Assembly: GCA_964503355.1 (NCBI GenBank)
Contig: CAZCZS010000089.1
Location: 1 to 6,234 of the forward strand
Direction of reading: 5' to 3'
DNA from: Mesoaciditoga sp964503355
GTDB taxonomy: Bacteria > Thermotogota > Thermotogae > Mesoaciditogales > Mesoaciditogaceae
Length of the DNA: 6,234 nt
Below the pieces are notes generated by a model that saw nothing but the letters and a program-made list of their open reading frames with translations, was not told the origin of the DNA and did no database searches. The translations under genes and the position numbers were made by a program. Shown here in pieces: positions 5,677 through 6,234 of the stretch (within the stretch, counting starts at the first letter, position 1; the number at the start of each line of letters is the position of its first letter).

Positions 5677-5706
5677 GAAAAACGAAAAGGGCCAATGCCC
5701 TTTTCA
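5677..5706 (-). terminator. Terminator-like hairpin after the glutaredoxin gene
   Basis: On the minus strand, GAAAAGGGC (5705-5697), loop ATTG and GCCCTTTTC (5692-5684) form a perfect 9-bp stem, followed by GTTTTTC (5683-5677). The stem starts inside the glutaredoxin stop codon (5706-5704). The T-tract ends one base before the ATG of the DUF4258-like gene, so this is either a terminator or an attenuating link between the two genes. Confidence 0.75.
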
Positions 5707-5943
5707 ATTCACTCCCAACAATTTGTTTATCTTTGCACGATTGAAACCCACCACAACCTGATTTCCTATTTCTATCACCGGCACACCGTATTGGTGTGTC
5801 TTTTTCACCATAAGCTCGGCTTCCTTAGGATTTTTGGAAACATCCACATCTTTGAAGGGAATTCCCAAAGACTTGAAATAATTCTTTGCCGCTCTACAGT
5901 GAGGACATGATGGTGTGGAATATATCTTTATTTTCAGCGCCAT
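5704..5943 (-). CDS. Glutaredoxin-like thiol-disulfide oxidoreductase (NrdH/YruB type)
   Basis: A 79-residue single-domain thioredoxin-fold protein, the usual size for small glutaredoxin/NrdH proteins. It catalyses dithiol-disulfide exchange in the cytosol. The active-site motif CPHC is at 13-16 after YSTPS; DVDVSKNP (32-39) is typical of the second strand; the cis-proline is in YGVPVIEIG (Pro55); and GF (66-67) closes the thiol-binding face. The start at ATG 5943 is preferred: GGAGG (5955-5951) is 7 bases away, against 4 bases for ATG 5946 and 1 base for GTG 5949. The partner (ribonucleotide reductase, peroxiredoxin or a thioredoxin reductase) cannot be told, as no such gene is adjacent. A strong promoter with an inverted repeat in its spacer and a leader hairpin suggest regulated expression. 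Confidence 0.92.
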   Translation of the reverse strand: MALKIKIYSTPSCPHCRAAKNYFKSLGIPFKDVDVSKNPKEAELMVKKTHQYGVPVIEIGNQVVVGFNRAKINKLLGVN

Positions 5944-5950
5944 CATCACA

Positions 5951-5955
5951 CCTCC
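5951..5955 (-). promoter_or_regulatory. Ribosome binding site choosing among three tandem starts
   Basis: Minus-strand GGAGG precedes GTG (5949), ATG (5946) and ATG (5943), all in frame. Only the last has the normal 7-base spacing, so it is taken as the start. Confidence 0.7.
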
Positions 5956-5969
5956 ATTTGTAATTTGTC

Positions 5970-5992
5970 AAAAAAATACCGGGGTGGGGTAT
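5970..5992 (-). promoter_or_regulatory. Leader hairpin with U-tract (possible attenuator)
   Basis: Between the glutaredoxin promoter and gene, ATACC (5992-5988) pairs with GGTAT (5980-5976) around the C-rich loop CCACCCC. T residues continue to 5970, making seven T in all from the end of the stem. The stem is only 5 bp, so termination would be weak. The plus strand shows the same stem followed by GTTTTTT (5993-5999), so it could also stop transcripts entering from the right. The role is inferred. Confidence 0.4.
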
Positions 5993-6001
5993 GTTTTTTA
6001 T

Positions 6002-6030
6002 ATTATACCAAACAAATCTTATTTGTTCAA
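6002..6030 (-). promoter_or_regulatory. Glutaredoxin promoter (TTGAAC-17-TATAAT)
   Basis: The minus strand has -35 TTGAAC (6030-6025), an exact 17-base spacer and -10 TATAAT (6007-6002), preceded by TGG as in an extended -10. Initiation is expected near 5995, giving a leader of about 50 bases. The spacer contains a perfect inverted repeat, described separately. Confidence 0.88.
6011..6027. promoter_or_regulatory. Candidate operator AACAAAT-CTT-ATTTGTT
   Basis: A perfect inverted repeat of 7-bp arms with a 3-base centre fills most of the glutaredoxin promoter spacer and covers half of the -35 hexamer. A dimeric regulator bound here would block RNA polymerase. It does not match the Rex, CIRCE or Fur/PerR consensus as I know them. 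The regulator is unknown. Confidence 0.45.
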
Positions 6031-6097
6031 GAGATGTTGATTTTACAATCACTTATCAATATCCATTGCTTTTCAAACGATAAATTTTTTGAATATG

Positions 6098-6188
6098 TCA
6101 TCCTGGATCTTATCTTTCTGTCATGCCGTACCAACCGAAGGTCATCCCGAATTGACCGTAGGTCGTCCCGGACCTGATCTGGGATCTC
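6098..6188. repeat. Degenerate ~21-bp tandem GTCATCC repeats
   Basis: Related half-units start with TCATCC, TCATGCC, TCATCCC and TCGTCCC at 6099, 6121, 6142 and 6163, that is, at spacings of about 22, 21 and 21 bases. Units beginning at 6141 and 6162 share GGTCRTCCCGRA. The last is extended into a palindrome-like end, TCCCGGA (6166-6172) against TCTGGGA (6178-6184) with one G-T pair, followed by TCTCG. The block is non-coding as far as I can see and looks like decayed copies of an interspersed palindromic element. Confidence 0.6.
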
Positions 6189-6205
6189 GTTCTCATTTCA
6201 AAAGA

Positions 6206-6234
6206 AGGTCATCCTGAACTTGATTCAGGATCTC
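6206..6234. repeat. Perfect palindromic copy of the GTCATCC element
   Basis: AGGTC is followed by ATCCTGAA (6211-6218), loop CTTGA (6219-6223) and TTCAGGAT (6224-6231), then CTC at the window edge. The 8-bp stem is perfect. Sequences of this GTCATCCTGA...CAGGATCTC type occur as dispersed intergenic repeats in many bacterial genomes. The element may continue beyond the window. Confidence 0.75.

Noticed and set aside
5981..5990. G-quadruplex in GGGGTGGGGT.
   Set aside because: There are only two G-runs; four are needed for an intramolecular quadruplex.
5965..6177. Plus-strand 70-codon frame with a repetitive Arg/Ser tail.
   Set aside because: The repetition simply reflects the 21-base DNA repeat (seven codons). 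The frame crosses the glutaredoxin promoter on the other strand and has no ribosome site.
6098..6234. Repeat block as a CRISPR array.
   Set aside because: The units are degenerate, about 21 bases with no unique spacers of constant length, and there are no cas genes.

Overview
The window looks like a piece of a Thermotogota chromosome. This is inferred from the short archaeal/Thermotoga-type adenosylhomocysteinase, the threonine aldolase (close to what I recall of the Thermotoga maritima enzyme), strong AGGAGG-type ribosome binding sites, AGA/AAG/ATA-rich codon use and very tight gene packing. The genus cannot be fixed by eye. By inspection the G+C content is moderate to low. No phage, insertion sequence or CRISPR array is visible.

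Layout. Positions 1-2351 are read on the minus strand. In order of transcription they hold tRNA-Asn (2351-2276), a small soluble protein of unknown role with a possible GAF-like fold (2177-1773), a four-helix membrane protein joined to it by an ATGA overlap (1776-1474), a 147-base leader with possible RNA structure, and adenosylhomocysteinase (1326-118). Positions 2352-2408 form a compact divergent control region: a near-consensus tRNA promoter on the minus strand shares a self-complementary -10 block with a possible plus-strand promoter for a two-gene operon. That operon encodes an M55-family D-aminopeptidase (2409-3260) and a PLP-dependent threonine aldolase (3264-4289), and ends at a 14-bp-stem terminator (4294-4335).

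Positions 4398-5372 (plus) encode a PP-loop ATPase with a CxxC...C cysteine layout resembling iron-sulfur-dependent sulfur-insertion enzymes such as the three-cysteine LarE type. It most likely starts at TTG, not at the upstream ATG. It overlaps tail-to-tail by 17 bases with a minus-strand gene (5676-5356) for a membrane-anchored DUF4258-like protein. Upstream of that lies a glutaredoxin-like gene (5943-5704), separated from it only by a terminator-like hairpin. The glutaredoxin has a near-perfect promoter whose spacer holds a 17-bp inverted repeat (possible operator), followed by a small hairpin plus U-tract in the leader (possible attenuator).

The right end, about 6031-6234, has no convincing gene. 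It holds AT-rich DNA and then a cluster of degenerate GTCATCC-type repeats with a roughly 21-base period and at least one perfect palindromic copy at the edge of the window.

How the genes work together. Adenosylhomocysteinase removes the by-product of methylation. The aminopeptidase and aldolase probably form a small peptide and amino-acid catabolic unit (peptides to amino acids, then threonine to glycine plus acetaldehyde). The PP-loop protein and glutaredoxin both have cysteine chemistry, but nothing here proves that they act together. The least described items are the GAF-like/membrane pair, the PP-loop protein with its extra C-terminal domain, the membrane-tethered DUF4258 protein with its odd start region, and the repeat cluster.
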